DNA from: Lactarius indigo
Lineage: Eukaryota > Basidiomycota > Agaricomycetes > Russulales > Russulaceae
NCBI GenBank assembly: GCA_025766275.1
Contig: JAFKAC010000010.1
Coordinates: 1,922,001 to 1,986,000 of the forward strand
Reading direction: 5' to 3'
Length of the DNA stretch: 64,000 nt
The notes under the pieces were generated by a model. That model saw only the letters and a list, made by a program, of their open reading frames with translations, was not told the origin of the DNA and did no database searches. The number at the start of each line of letters is the position of its first letter. Positions within the stretch are counted from its first letter, which is position 1. Both the position numbers and the translations under genes were made by a program. Positions 38,973 through 50,300 of this stretch are shown in pieces.

Positions 38973-39395
38973 TCATAGCCCACAGAAACTCTTGTCGACT
39001 TGCGTGGCTTGAGCATTGATGAGGTCAAGTTCCTGCGCTTTCCCGTTCGTAAGGAAGTTCATGGCTCTAAGTGAGAGGTCGAAGCCGTCCGAGATCGTGT
39101 CGATGGCGATGACGTGGATCCAGTTACCGGTACCCTTGTACGTTAACCTCCAACACGATCCACACAGTGGAGAGTTCCAACCCTTGACGGCATAGACTCC
39201 GCCAATGTCGGGGAATGTGGGGAGTGAACCAAAGGTAGTGAATCCCTTGGTGATCAAGCCGTTGGGACCGTTGGAACACGCAACGTTGTTCAGTGACATT
39301 TGGGGGTTGTCATAAAAAGTGTTGTAGCGAACATTGTCCGCAGATGCGACGGAAAAGAGTGCCACAAGAGTGATGATGGAGGAAGTTAGCTTCAT
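38973..39395 (-). CDS. Cerato-platanin family secreted protein
   Basis: Cerato-platanins are small secreted, wall-associated fungal proteins with an expansin-like fold that can elicit plant defences. The 140-residue single-exon frame starts with a signal peptide (MKLTSSIITLVALFSVASA). The mature part opens VRYNTFYDNPQMSLNNVACS and continues GLITKGFTTFGSLPTFPDIG, then GWNSPLCGSCW, and ends FCGL. All four family cysteines are present. It lies on the opposite strand, downstream of protease 2. A TATA-like TATAAAAGCCC on the minus strand is 70 bp upstream. Confidence 0.95.
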   Translation of the reverse strand: MKLTSSIITLVALFSVASADNVRYNTFYDNPQMSLNNVACSNGPNGLITKGFTTFGSLPTFPDIGGVYAVKGWNSPLCGSCWRLTYKGTGNWIHVIAIDTISDGFDLSLRAMNFLTNGKAQELDLINAQATQVDKSFCGL

Positions 39396-39463
39396 GGTGG
39401 GGATGCGATTGAAGAATGTGAGTTGGCTGACGAGTGGGTAATGAGGATGCTCCCTTCATCATT

Positions 39464-39474
39464 GGGCTTTTATA
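39464..39474 (-). promoter_or_regulatory. TATA box of the cerato-platanin gene
   Basis: On the minus strand the sequence reads TATAAAAGCCC, about 70 bp before the start codon at 39395, a normal spacing for a strongly expressed fungal gene. Confidence 0.65.
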
Positions 39475-40958
39475 TTACTTGTACTCTGCGATAACCTGTA
39501 CAAGAGCGGCCAAATAAGACCTTACAACAAGCTAGAGAATTGGCGGGTCTGAGGAACGCGGCTAGAGCGAAGTCGTCGAAGGTGGCGCCACATATCGCGG
39601 CCAGAACATCTCGCCAAGCCCTGAGTAGTGTCAGGCGGCGGTACATATGAGGGCAAACACCCCATTAGTGAGATAATCTGACGACCGGTGATTGACGAGA
39701 TTCAAGGACAATGTCCAAAGGCGTAGCAGCTCGGCGTGTGGGCGCTCCATGCGACGACCGTGACTTTGGTACTGACACGATAGGGAGCCTGCAGACAGGT
39801 AGTCATCCCCGGTAACAAGCTCTCGAGTTCATCTATTCTGCATCTGTGTCCAGTCTTGGTGAATAGTGCCGAGCTCCTTAGTTATGAGGGCGCAGTCTGC
39901 GCGCCCAGGAGCACGAGCCAAGCCAAGGGCTGTCATAGGGCGGTAGGAGGGCGTCAAAGAACCAAAGGTCACTCACCAAATATTAAGGGCAGACAGTGGC
40001 AAGAATAATAGACGAAGCCGTGACCTTCAAACTCGAGCTCGAGTTTGAGTCGCAAGCTCGGGCTGGGCCAGTCAAGTTGAAATTCCCAGCCACTATCAGT
40101 GGCGCCTGGCAGCTTGCGTCCAGCGCTACGCCTGTGCTACGCCCGTCATTGCACATCCGTGACACTTCCGGCAAGGCCTCAGCCTCAGACCTCAACTTCA
40201 AGTCTGACCCGAGTGAACAGGCACAGTTCCTCAGTGGGATCGTCAAGCTGCTTCTAAATCCTTTAGCTCCGACATCACTGTCTTACTATCGTGTACAATC
40301 CTGCAGACAAGTCCCTTTAGCGGACTCGTGCATCGCCTATGTTGACTTCCCTCATGACGGTATATGCACCACTGATCACGACTTTCCTCCTAATACACCC
40401 CACTGCACGAGCTGCAGGCCTGCAGCGAACCTCGGTGTCTCCGCGCTGTCTAAAACCATGGTCTGTTTTACCCCTCCCCAGTCTTCTTCGAATGAATACC
40501 CCCTGTAGTCGTTAACACGTGGTTGCTTTGGCGCGAGTACTATGTTTGGAGAGAGTGGTCGCCCTTATTCGGGCCGCTGGTCATACACCGTTCAGCGTGG
40601 TTATCGGCCACCTTCTCTCTGTGCCTTTCGCGCTCACCCACTAGCACTCTCTTGTCGTGACCGCATTCTGAATTCTCTCGGTGAATGTTATCACGCACCG
40701 CCTCGCGCCCGCGCGCTCTATGCAGCCCACCTCGTCCCTCCACCCTCAGAGTTCGACTACGAGTTGCGCTCAGCTGCTGGCCTTACCGGAGCATTATTCC
40801 GCCGTTGTCCTTTTTATTTCCCTGCACGTTTCAGATGAGGTCGGGGACACTTACTCTACTTTCCAGTGAGCTCCGGGCTCGGAGCTGTCGGGAAAGGCGA
40901 GACGCGTGTCCGGCGCTTCAGAGGGACCGGTTCTGATGGGACTCGCACTATAGTTGTC
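39475..40958. other. Intergenic, no supportable gene
   Basis: An open frame at 39996-40508 (170 codons, plus) begins with FKLELEFESQARAGPVKLKF but has no recognised domain, no introns and no promoter signal. I do not call it. Nothing else is recognised. Confidence 0.35.
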
Positions 40959-41179
40959 GTTCGCTCACTCTTAACTCATTTACATATGGCAGCTCGGTTC
41001 CTGGAGGCGCTCACACAATCGGTTGTATCGTCTGATAAATTTCTAGATACCGCAGCGCGTCTACATGCGCGCTTCTTATTTCTAGGAGCGAGGCACTGGC
41101 ATTTGCAAGGGCAATTATTGAAGTTGACTTACACTGTCCTTTTTAAAATTGGACAAGGGAGAACCAGCTCTCCAGATAC
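40959..41179 (+). repeat. 220-bp direct repeat, upstream copy
   Basis: Matches 43220-43437 in the same orientation, from GTTCGCTC through CATTTACATATGGCA, CTAGATACCGCAGC, GCGAGGCACTGGCATTTGCA to GAACCAGCTCTCCA. The two copies bracket transporter copy 2. Confidence 0.85.
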
Positions 41180-41355
41180 TGCCGGCGTTCCCCCGATACA
41201 AAGGGGCTTTTGATTACCGCATTGCATGCACTTTGATTATGCATCACGTGATGTTTCTCGCGCCCGCTTTCCTTTTATATTCGTACACCAGTATATACTG
41301 TCTGTCAGGCACCACCGCACTAGGGCCCGTCAGACCTTTCCTGTTCTCTTTTATT

Positions 41356-43063
41356 ATGGGGGTTGCACGATCCGCCTATGCTCCAGTTTCTCTGGGAACC
41401 CTTTCCGCGTCCGGCTCTGAGTTACCCGGGGGAAGTCCACCTGTCCTTGATGAGGTGTCGCCACTCATTCACCCCAAGTACTCAAAGGATCCCCAGTGCA
41501 ACACGTTTGGGCGGTGGCCATCTGCTTCCGCTTTCGTCGGCAACAATGCTGGGTTGTTACTTGTTGCGGCCTCGCAGTTCTTCTTCACTTCGATGGGTAT
41601 CTCTGTAAAGTGGCTGAATAGCCTAGATGAACCTGTGCCAACTCTCGAGGTGTGTATTAAGCCTTGGACTATTTCCAGAAATGGTTTGATATACTCTCTG
41701 CGCAGTTGATTTGGATTCGAATGGTGAGCAACTCCGCATCTCGTCAAACTGAGCGACTCTGAGGACGACCAGCTTACCACGTATACCTGCTCGATTGCAT
41801 ACATGTATGTCTCTCTGGAATCGCTAGTGTTTCGGTGTTAATGTTGCTAAAGGTATTGGCGCGGAATCCCCGACCCATTGCTGGGCCCAAAGGGTGTTCG
41901 GACTCTATTAGTGCTCCGAGGAGTCGCAGGGTGGGTGGCCAAAGCAATCTCATAGACGTTCCTCACCTCGTTTGCAGATTCACAGCCATTTCTGGCACAT
42001 ACTTCTCCTTGCAATACTTATCGCTATCTGACGCAATGGTGTTGAAATTTTTCGTGCCCTTTCTTACTGGGCTTTCTGGAGCGATATTTCTCAAGGAACC
42101 TTTCACTATTAAGGAAATACTTGCTGGGTGTAAGTTTCTCCAGGTCATTTCTCTTGAGCCCGGCCATTTACCAGGTGTTAGTATGCAGTTTCTTTGGAGT
42201 TATTTGATTGCCAGGCCACAGTTTCTTTTTGGTGGTCCGCAATCAGATCAGCCTAAGGTAGACACAGCAGCGCAGAGGATGCTATCTGTCACGTCAGTGA
42301 GATCTTGTCTTCAGCCCACATATATATCTCATGTTGCAGTACAGTGCAGCTCTTATCAGCGTTTCTGCTGCTTCCTGTGCCTGTGAGTCTAGTCCGTCCT
42401 ACTATAGTCCATGCTTTTATTCCGTTTTCCCAGACACAATCATTCGTGCAATCGGGAAACGAGCACATGCAATCCACTGTGTCACTTTTTTTTCTTCGCA
42501 AAGCGTACTAGTCTCTACATTAGGGTATGGCCCCTACTTCGTCCTATGCGTTTAAGAGGAGCTCACTTCAACCACTGTATTCTAGTATGGTTATATTCCA
42601 AGTGCGGCCAGTGATACCTACTCGTATGGGATGGATTGCTATATTGTTGATTGGCGCATTTGGCTTCATCGCCCAGGTGTGTTTGTCGGACCCCCTTTCA
42701 CTACTTGTTTGGTGCGGAGTTCTGAAATCGTGAAGGCGCTTTTGACCAAGGGCCTTCAACGTGAAGCAGCTGGCCGCGGCACCCTTGCTCTTTACACCTC
42801 GGCATGTCTAAAGATATTCTCGTTTCCGAAACCATTCTGATCAACCCCTTATGATAGGTTGTCTACGCTGTCATGCTTGAGTTCATCATCTTCCACACCA
42901 CGCCTCCTCCACTCTCAATCGCTGGAACGGCCATTATCATGAGCTCGGCAATCTATATCACTGTATGACATCCTCCTTCTCGACTTGGCTTGTCGTGCTC
43001 ATTCCTATGTAGCTGACGAAGAGAAAGGTGATTGTCAATCCTGTAGCAGGACCTGCTCCCTAA
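41356..43063 (+). pseudogene. Drug/metabolite transporter (EamA, SLC35G-like), copy 2, one frame break
   Basis: Exon 1 (41356-41649) encodes a polar tail ending SPLIHPKY, the first helix (AGLLLVAASQFFFTSMGISV) and EPVPTLE, with the same exon boundaries as its paralogues. LIWIRM, the YWRG-type exon, YFSLQYLSLSDAMVLKFF, FLKEPFTIKE and IGKRAHAIH follow, then KALLTKGLQREAAGRG and TAIIMSSAIYIT. It ends with a short tail at the TAA 43061. In the exon starting CSFFGV the sequence near 42201-42206 has one T too few compared with paralogues, so the frame meets TGA within a membrane helix. The gene is therefore non-functional as written unless this is an assembly deletion. It is flanked by the 220-bp direct repeat. 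Confidence 0.75.
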
Positions 43064-43219
43064 CAGCTTACGCACACCCCCAATCACGGACCCGGGGCTT
43101 GAACTTGTAATGGTGATGGTATTGTCAGTGTTGCTGTGGGATTCCTGCCATTCAATGTCGTCCCGTTGTCCCACGTAAAAGAAAATTAGATGGATGCCAA
43201 ATTATGCCAAAATGGTGTT

Positions 43220-43437
43220 GTTCGCTCGCCCTTGCAGTAGCTCATTTACATATGGCAACTCGGTTCCTGGAAATGCTCACACAATCGATTATAGCATCTC
43301 TAATAGATTTCTAGATACCGCAGCACGTCTACATGCGTGCTTCTTACTGCCAAGAGCGAGGCACTGGCATTTGCAAGGTCGTTTCTTGAAACTTTTCTAC
43401 TTAAAATTGGACAGGGGAGAACCAGCTCTCCAAATAC
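43220..43437 (+). repeat. 220-bp direct repeat, downstream copy
   Basis: Second copy of 40959-41179. It ends 26 bp before the conserved start of the questin-oxidase-like gene and may have been part of that gene's 5' region. Confidence 0.85.
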
Positions 43438-43463
43438 AGCCAGCAAAAAAAAAACACCCGCAG

Positions 43464-44982
43464 ATGCTGAACAGGCTTTTGGCTGGCCTCGTGCATCCCT
43501 TCATTCATCTCGCTTACGGATTCGAGTTCGGTATCCCGGGCCAAGTCGCGGAAGGTGAGTTTGGCTTTTCGATCTTAGGTACCATGTTCCAACACTGAAT
43601 CGCGGCAGGCCTGGCAAATACTGCTGTCCACCCCGCCCAACAGACGGAGCTCGTGCCACCCTCATTCTTTTCCAAGCTTCCTGAGCTCGGCATCCTTTCT
43701 GGATTGTCATCTAAGCTCTCGCTTTTGCGAATTGCTCCCGTCCATGGAGAGAAGCAGCCGACATTCGCTTTTCTCCGTCCCATCCGTGGTCACCCAAAGC
43801 TCTCACTGGACACTCTCCATTCGCAGCTGGAGGAGCCACGGCAGTATCGGTACCAAGCTGTTGTTCCCAAGGCAGGCGACTCTATTATTGAACTAGTAAA
43901 AACAATGGACAAATGAATGGCTGGCGGACGTGCGAGCCAATGCGGATATCGAGAAGAGGCTGGAGGGCATGGTAGAAGAGGTTATGTGGGAAAATGTCAC
44001 TTGGTCCGCCGTCGGAGGTCGACAGGCTCGTGGAGATCAAGGTCACACATTCAACGCAGACTTCTTCATGATGTTCGTGCAGTTGCATTTGTTCTTCAAT
44101 CCCACGAGTGTTAATGTAGAGCCAGGGCACGTCTACAGTCTTCTTACTCACTCTTGTCATCCCTTCGGACCATTCACCCTATCCCTTTTTGCCCCTTGCG
44201 AGCCGCGTGGCGCTTCTCAAGGCGTACCTCGCGACTTCTGCTACGTGGTACATTTCGCGAGGAAATATACCGATCCCCATCGAGGAGTTTTACTCTGCTA
44301 CCGGCGATTGGCTCACCGCCCAGCGGCCCCAGTCCCGCCTGGTGCCAAGCGCAAGCCTCTCAGTACCTCCGGTGGACTATGGGAACACATCATCGCGAAC
44401 GCCATCGTGCGCCCAGAGGAGCACCTGCCCAAGGCTGTACATTCGCTCGCGATGCTCTCCGCGTGTTGGAGCGGCCGCCCTGCAGGCTATTTCGCTGGCG
44501 GAGGCGAGGACGGATTGGAGGGCCGCGAAACCCTCTATGGTACGCTCTTTATCCGTGCTCCGAGCTTGACACTCGATCGACTTGGTTTGGCGCACGAGTC
44601 GGGCAAGGAGCTTGGCAACTGGGATTTTGAGGCTACACTGGCAGACAGAGCGACAATTGGGATGTGGCCGTTTAAGTTGTTGGCCTTGTACGATATAATG
44701 TGGATTGTATCTTTTGTATCTACGATGTTGTTGCAGATATGTAGTATGGTGAGTGAGTTGTGTGCCATGGCCTCACGATGTTCTCATACATCGAAGCCGA
44801 AGCACCCTCGGAACAAGCGAAATTCAAGTCATACGGTAAGTAGAAGACCAAGGGAAATAGCCAGGACTCTCGCTTCGCACCTCGAGGTTCTCGACTTGAC
44901 CAGGAGATACAATACAGACAATACATTAGCAGGCAGAGTGAGGAATGAGCCGGAGCCTAGAGCGTTCAACTCGAAGTTGTAG
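43464..44982 (+). CDS. Questin-oxidase-like protein (DUF4243), probable 5' truncation and frame breaks
   Basis: Questin-oxidase-like proteins are large fungal oxidoreductases related to the enzyme that opens questin in anthraquinone metabolism; basidiomycetes carry many of unknown substrate. Conserved blocks are HPQMLNRLLAGLVHPFIHLA and YGFEFGIPGQVAEG (exon 43464-43554, GTGAGT donor). The exon from 43609 reads LANTAVHPAQQ, then EWLADVRAN, GHTFNADFFMM, VALLKAYLATSATWYISRG and IPIEEFY. The end is HIIANAIVRPEEHLPKAVHS, GYFAGGGEDGLEGRETLYGT and GNWDFE. The usual N-terminal 100 or so residues are not found. The frame breaks at 43914-43916 (one extra T before EWLADV) and again near 44370-44385. The stop at 44980 is that of the last open frame; conservation fades after about 44660. 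Confidence 0.7.
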
Positions 44983-45085
44983 CAATTGTCTTTGAGTGGT
45001 TATGTAATCGGACATTAGACATGCGCGCTACCGCTTGGCCCCGTTTAGTTAGCGTTGATCTCACAGCGACATCCATTCTTCCATC

Positions 45086-46857
45086 ATGGCTGCTGCACGC
45101 CCCATATTTAATTCAGTACCACGGGTCTTATCTCCTGATTTATCCACCAATGGAGAGGGCCCATCCATCCCAGATGAGGTATCACCTCTGCTAAAACACA
45201 AACGCACGCATGCACATGGGCAAACCATCTCTGAGCGGTGGTGTACTGCATGGTCATTCTTTCTCGATGACAATTCAGGATTATTGCTGGTTGCGGCTTC
45301 CCAGTTCTTCTTTTCTGCGATGAATATTGCAGTCAAGTGGCTCAATAGTTTGGATGACCCCGTTCCGACTCTCGAGGTGTGTACAACGCACTGTAGATGC
45401 ATTCTATTTCTCAGACCTGACCATATTCGACCATATGTGCAGTTAATACTGGTCCGAATGGTACGTAGCTAGGTGACCCTTCGCTCGCCATCTCGGAGAC
45501 TAATGGCGGGATAGGTTATTACATACGTTTGCTCAGTTGCATACATGTGCATCCCTCTCTCGTTGGTTTCAGAGACCATCCCTGATCATTATCAGGTACT
45601 GGAAGAGGATTCCAGACCCATTTCTTGGTCCCAGGGGTCTTCGAGCCTTGCTGGTCTTGCGAGGTCTTACCGGGTGCGTATCCTCCTAGTAATAAGTTAC
45701 ACCCGCGGTCTTGTGAATGCTTGTCATCGTCGTAGATTTTTTAGTCTTTCTGGGATGTATTTCTCCTTGCAATATTTGTCGCTATCCGATGCGACAGTGT
45801 TAACCTTCATAGCGCCGATACTGACCAGCTTTTCTGGGGCAGTGTTTCTCAAGGAGCCCCTCTCTTTCAGCGAAATTCTTTCGGGGTGTGAGCACACTAT
45901 ATACTCGCTTTGATTACTATTCACCGATTACAGTATGCAGCTTCCTTGGAGTTGTATTAATTGCAAGGCCGCAGTTTCTGTTCAGCAGCGAGTTTTCGGG
46001 TCCATCTAATGAACTGGCCACTCCAGCTCAAAGAATGACATCCATCATGTCAGGAGGACCTCGCTCCCCGTTTGGATATTTATCTCACAGCGTTATATAG
46101 TGCGGCTCTGATCGGTGTTCTTGGGGCAACTGCTATGTGTGAGCCTTCTTTCCGCCGGGCAGCTCTACTTACTTCATGTCTCTGACCTCTTCTCACCGCA
46201 GTCACGGTTCTCCGTGCGATTGGAAAACGAGCTCACATTCTCCAATCTCTTAATTTCTTTGCTTCACAATCTGTGCTAGGCTCTATGCTAGGGTACGTCG
46301 TACCACAAAGTTCGGAAAAGAAATTTTGAACACATAATTTAGCATGGTTTTATTCAAGGTTCCCCTGGTTGTGCCTACACGTGTCCTGTGGCTAGTTATG
46401 CTCTTTGTCGTTGGCATACTCGGTATGATTGGACAGGTGTGCCGTCTGGTACCAGTACCCGTACCACACTGTCTGACCAAAATATTGTTGACTTATGAAG
46501 GCACTTTTAACGATGGGTCTTCAACGTGAAGCGGCGGGACGTGGTGCTCTTGCAATCTATTCCTCGGTATGTTTTCTTGCCTCACATTATCGTGAGTATC
46601 TGAGCTGTGACTTTACCACAGATTGTGTTTGCCGTTATGTTCGAGTTCATCTTCTCTCATACCATGCCTTCACCTCTCTCAATCATTGGGACGTTGATTA
46701 TCGTGAGCTCCGCTGTGTATATTACTGTAATCTTACCTCGTTTTCTTGTTGTCATCTTGTGCTCACGTCTCCATAGCTGACAAAGAAGGCTGTCACCAAG
46801 CTTGATACTAACCCCGAGCGTCCAGCGCCAAACCATGACGATGATCTGGAAGCATGA
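45086..46857 (+). CDS. Drug/metabolite transporter (EamA, SLC35G-like), copy 3
   Basis: Paralogue with the common exon layout: exon 1 45086-45376 (polar tail with SPLLKHKRTHAHG, helix SGLLLVAASQFFFSAMNIAV, then DPVPTLE) and exon 2 45443-45460 (LILVRM). Further exons carry VITYVCSVAYM, YWKRIPDPFLGPRGLRALLV, MYFSLQYLSLSDATVLTFIA, FLKEPLSFSE, CSFLGVVLIARPQFLF, AIGKRAHILQS and VLFKVPLVVPTRVLWLVMLF. KALLTMGLQREAAGRGALAI and TLIIVSSAVYIT precede the C-terminal tail, which ends DDDLEA at 46857. No frame break was noticed. Two EamA repeats and about ten helices are expected for the family; the substrate is unknown. Confidence 0.88.
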
Positions 46858-47343
46858 AGTTGAAGATCTGCTCAGTTCGGAAATTTTCGTATGTCGCAAC
46901 AACGAGTGACCGTTATAGTACAAATTATCAGTAAGGTGAAAAGGGGGCTCAGCAATTCTCGTGGCCCAATGTCGTACCATACTATCTTGCTTGTTCCTAC
47001 CACAAGAATGTCTTCTGTTTATCTGTGTTCATGATTCACGCCCTTCAGAGCGCTGTTGAGCATGCAGAACGTCTAAGCAGTATGAATACACAGGGACTAC
47101 CAAAATTGCTACTCATTAAGGTATAAAATAATTAAGAACTGGATGCTTCCAGTCCGTGCTATAAGGATAGCGAGAGGACTTAGGGGTGGCCCTCTTAGAA
47201 AGTACTTGAAATTTCCCTGATTTGTGCCATGATCGTGCCACTACACACTCGATTCCGATGTGCGACCTCGGGTTTCAGAGGGAATACTTGCCCCCTCCAA
47301 TGGAAAAAATAAGTACCAACGCAAGAGTCGCGAAGTGCAGGGA
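46858..47343. other. Convergent intergenic region
   Basis: Spacer between transporter copy 3 (plus) and the DUF6534 gene (minus), both of which end here. It holds the two 3' UTRs and nothing else that I recognise. Confidence 0.5.
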
Positions 47344-50300
47344 TCATACCGATTTGCTGATGTTGACCGTAGCACACTCTGAGTGATGGTCGAGTTTGCC
47401 CTGTGGGAAACCCATTGCCCCCGAACGATGCACACTGAATGAGACAGAAGGTGGTGTGGATGTGGACCTGTCAGCCTCGCTCCGTTGCTCGATTCGGATC
47501 GAAGACAGGTCGAAGGCGTTGCGGGTTTTGTCGGCGCTCGATCGTTCATGACTGACGTAGTCCCGACTGTTCAACCTGAGGGTAGCAGAGGTCAGAAGCT
47601 GAACTCACTAGACACGCTAAATTAACACCTTACATGGCAAGGAGAGCATTCACGTAGACTATGAGGACAATTTTCAATTAATTTGTCTCCCGCCTAGTAT
47701 TATTTGCATACGTACATTTACTCATCGGCCAGAAAAATACCTGCCATATCATAGAGGAAGGCGCCGTTGCAAACTGGTCATAAAATAACAATATTTCAAA
47801 GCAGCAAAGTAAGCAAGGGAAGTCCCTTACGCTGATAAGCACTATGGTGGCGAGAACGCTGTTTGGGTTGGTCTGTTTGGCCAATTTCAGTGACGTAGTC
47901 CAGGATCTCACCTTGTCAGTAAACCTGAGTTGATACTGTAAGTCATCCAGGTCATGATAATGGAATCGGTCCTGCACGAAACTCAGCCAAATTTGCGGCG
48001 TAGATGGGAAAAAATTGAACTCGCCTTGCAAACCCAGTCTTCTTGTGGTAGAGAGACCAGCACATGGTGAGAGCGATTAAAATGTCTGCTACAACCCCTG
48101 ACCCCAACGCAATGGAGGTCACGGGCTACCAAGCCATCAAGGGTAAGCAGATGCGGAAGAGGTGAAGGTTGAGGCTTACGATCAAAGAGGTATAAAGGGA
48201 CCAGTGCTTGAGGATGGCCCTGGCGACACGTTTCAAATTTCCGAATGGTACCAGGGAATAGACCACACATACGCTTTAACGGTGAACACTAGAGTGCAGA
48301 CATGATTTAAGTTCATGGACTAGGTACGAAATGGAAAGTGGATACCTACCAAATGCAAGGGCTGTAAAGATGCAAAGGAAGATTATTATGAATGTACTTC
48401 CCGAGAGACTACATGGGTGTTTACCGAAGCAAATAGTGCCGAATACCACCTGTGGAGGCACGTTGAGAAGTGCTTCACGGAGTCCGCTACGGCAAACTTA
48501 CGATGATGGCTGGGATGATGGTACTCCTGCTCACTGACAAAAACCAGGCTGTAGCTCGGACTTCCAGTCAAGGTCAGAGGGTAATACTCACCGATGTAAA
48601 CTCGTCTTGCATAGTAGCTACACTGAATCAGGACAGTCGCAAAACAAGAGACCTAGTGCAAAGTGTTGAAGGAGAGTGCGCTCACGCGTGCGACACCTCG
48701 GCGTCGGGAGTCGGCCGCATCTCACGTGCGGATGGAAGTACACCCTGGAGGTGTGACGGTAGTAGAGTCGAGATGTATGGACTCGTATGGAACACATTCA
48801 TTTGTTATTTACTTTACTTTACGACTTAGTTACAACCAATCTGTGATCGGGGACAACCCCTGTGCTTTCTCGGTTGAGACTTTTACTATACAACTATGCC
48901 CGTTATGCCCGAGCACGTATTCACGTGTATTCACACTCTTTACGCAGTATTTATTCGCGCATTGTACGCACTGGCACTCCAGAATCTTACGTTTCTTCTG
49001 GTGTGCCAGGCAAGTAGTCTTACACTCGTTCAATGACCAGAATCTTACGTTTCTTCTGGTGTGCCAGACATAATTTCACTCGCTGCGGTTTATTAGGTTA
49101 TGGGCCCTGCGCCGTAATCTGTAAACGACAAGATCTACTCGCAATACAATACTGTGAGCATGTATCCATTATTTCCTTCCCAACTCGAGTGCGCCTCTGC
49201 GTGTTGGTGCGCAAGCGTCTCAAGGCTCGTGCTGGGGCCTAACCAGCCTTGCTCGACCCGTGCCACGGACCCCAGGCGTGGGGAGACGCGCGGGAAGACC
49301 CCTCCATCACTGTGTGCATTACGGTACTACTATCTTCTATTTCCGGGTTTTCGTCCCGATTTGTTAGGCGGGGCCGGGGGAGCTCGGTCCGGCTATAGGC
49401 CCGGTGAACGGTTGGCCGTTGCTGCCCATTAAGTTGGGAGCGGTTTTGGGGTGTCAAGGCCGGGCGGTAGTCACTCCACCAAAGCACTTGCCTCTGTTAC
49501 AACTGCGCCGCGCTACATAATACTAGTATCTACATAGGACATGAGTGGCGCGGCCTCTGCTGGCGGGGATTATTCCCTGTAGGCACGCTTCGCTGACGTG
49601 TTCCTTCCCATGCGTTGCGGCGTTCACCAAGGACTCCCCCAAACAGCACGGCAGGCAAAGGTCTTACCCGAGCCTCCGTGGAATCTGCCGTGGGCGGCTC
49701 CTCCTTGGCGTGGGACCCCAGGATGCCTCTAAGTGCGCCGTCGCTGAGCGCGCCTCGTCATTTAAAAATGGCGTTGCTCGGCACGCGCTTATGCTCCAGG
49801 TGGGGATAATTACATCACTATTACTATCTACAAGCCGCACATATGGGGGCAGGACGCGCTAAGCGTTCTGGCCATTACAGTTTCACGAGCGGGGTTGGAA
49901 GGTCATGTGATCTCGTCTACGCAGTTCTGTTGCTGACTGCTCCTCGGCAACAGAAACGTCTCTAATCAATGTCATCTGGTTCTACCAATCCTGCGGCCTC
50001 GGGTACCTCCGGCTCTGGATCCGGAGGCGCTGGCTTGGCTCCTCCCGCAGGCGCCAGCTCGGGCTCTTCCAAGCTACCTAGCATCGTGACGGCCACGCGT
50101 ATCAAAGCCGCCGCCTCTAACCACTTCATGGTGCCATCTGGCACTCATCTCGAAGTCTTGAACGGACAAAACTGGTCCACTTGGGCAGAAACGCTCTGCG
50201 CGCTCCTGCAACTGAACGAAGTCGAAGATATTCTTAGTCACGAAACCTATCCGACTGGGGTTGATCAGGACGACTGGACTTCCATTCAACGGAAGACCAT

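Noticed and set aside
39996..40508. 170-codon frame downstream of the cerato-platanin gene
   Set aside because: No recognised motif and no promoter; it lies in a spacer that also contains truncated frames.
40959..43437. Reading the 220-bp direct repeats as LTRs of a retrotransposon
   Set aside because: No TG..CA ends, no primer site and no target duplication, and the interior is a transporter gene.
48663..49073. Open frame of about 136 codons across the 5' LTR and its twin (142 codons) across the 3' LTR
   Set aside because: It is identical in both LTRs and lies within non-coding terminal repeats. It is explained by the retrotransposon.
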